Source: Kiritimatiellia bacterium (GTDB taxonomy: Bacteria; Verrucomicrobiota; Kiritimatiellia; UBA8416; SLMC01). From it: a stretch of DNA of 14,202 nucleotides. The DNA lies in contig SLMC01000322.1 in assembly GCA_007133745.1 (NCBI GenBank), positions 1 to 14,202 of the forward strand. The letters run 5' to 3'. The notes below the pieces were generated by a model. The model was not told where the DNA came from. It made no database searches and saw nothing but the letters and a program-made list of their open reading frames with translations. Made by a program: the position numbers and the translations under genes. This document shows positions 13,941-14,202 of this stretch, in pieces (positions within the stretch are counted from its first letter, which is position 1; the number at the start of each line of letters is the position of its first letter).

Positions 13941-14202
13941 GGATTAATGACAACCCCAAAGGGGTTGAGCAACAAAGCCTGGGACAGCGCCCTCGTTGTT
14001 CTACACAAATTCATATTCCTGATCTCGGCGATGTTTTGGCGGGGTTTTTCGGAAAACAATTTGGCGCCATTATTCCGTCGGTATTCCGAGCATAATCCCA
14101 GCGGAGCGCCTCCGGCGGGATCTGCGAGCAAGGGAGTGCGATTAGGATCGGCGACGGTCGCTTCCCGTCCCCTTTGGGCTTGAAGTTTGGAGTGCGGCGA
14201 CC
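13941..14202. repeat. Non-coding tail with hairpins, probable interspersed repeat
   Basis: No gene is supported after the QueG-like stop. A perfect 7-bp stem CAACCCC/GGGGTTG with an AAA loop lies at 13951-13967. A second hairpin has 12-base arms at 14095-14106 and 14110-14121 with two internal mismatches and a CGC loop. A small dyad GCGAC-G-GTCGC lies at 14151-14161. No T-run follows the first hairpin, so a terminator is not clear. The density of hairpins, and open frames on both strands without a ribosome-binding site, suggest an extragenic palindromic or interspersed repeat. The region runs off the window edge. Confidence 0.5.
13951..13967. terminator. Strong short hairpin after the QueG-like gene
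   Basis: CAACCCC and GGGGTTG form a perfect G+C-rich 7-bp stem around AAA, 11 bp past the stop codon. The position suits a transcription end, but the next bases (AGCAACAAAG) contain no T-run, so it may be an attenuating hairpin or part of a repeat. Confidence 0.35.

Noticed and set aside
13947..14183. 78-codon open frame after the QueG-like gene
   Set aside because: It runs through two hairpins, has no ribosome-binding site, and its opposite strand is equally open, as expected of a repeat.

Overview
The window is bacterial chromosomal DNA, G+C-rich with densely packed genes. A TolQ/ExbB-type proton channel, an ExbD/TolR-type partner and a TonB-like protein imply a Gram-negative (two-membrane) cell. 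The gene mix, the large TPR protein beside the channel genes and the many small intergenic repeats suggest an environmental lineage such as Planctomycetota/Verrucomicrobiota or a nearby candidate phylum (for example Hydrogenedentota). That placement is an impression from style, not something the sequence proves.

Layout. (1) 1-368: leader of uvrA, with a perfect 17-bp tandem duplication and a LexA/DinR-type operator candidate. (2) 369-3257: uvrA, the damage-recognition ATPase of nucleotide excision repair. (3) 3258-3467: a gap bounded by a perfect 16-bp inverted repeat whose left arm carries the uvrA stop codon. (4) 3468-8203: four co-directional genes for an exported TPR protein, an ExbB/TolQ channel, an ExbD/TolR partner and a short TonB-like protein, probably one energised cell-envelope machine. 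A G11 tract plus CACATACC repeats lies just before the TonB-like gene. (5) 8204-8359: a gap with a T-run and CACGGAAAA-type repeats. (6) 8360-10986: histidine genes hisD and hisC with an unrecognised 81-codon gene between them. (7) 11033-12956: a compact restriction-modification pair of lower G+C than its surroundings: a beta-class amino-methyltransferase on the minus strand and, divergent from it, a single protein joining an XRE-type helix-turn-helix to a PD-(D/E)XK nuclease. (8) 13002-13940: a QueG-like double [4Fe-4S] protein. (9) 13941-14202: a non-coding tail with strong hairpins that looks like an interspersed repeat.

The most interesting part is region 7. The 55-bp gap between methyltransferase and nuclease holds a perfect 16-bp palindrome, TTCAACTATAGTTGAA. 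It overlaps the -10 element of a near-consensus minus-strand promoter (TTGACA, 18-bp spacer, TATAGT) whose predicted start of transcription falls at or next to the methyltransferase ATG. The palindrome resembles the operators of controller (C) proteins. The nuclease may therefore carry its own controller domain, and one operator could set the timing of methylation before cutting. The sequence parts are visible directly; the regulatory circuit is inference.
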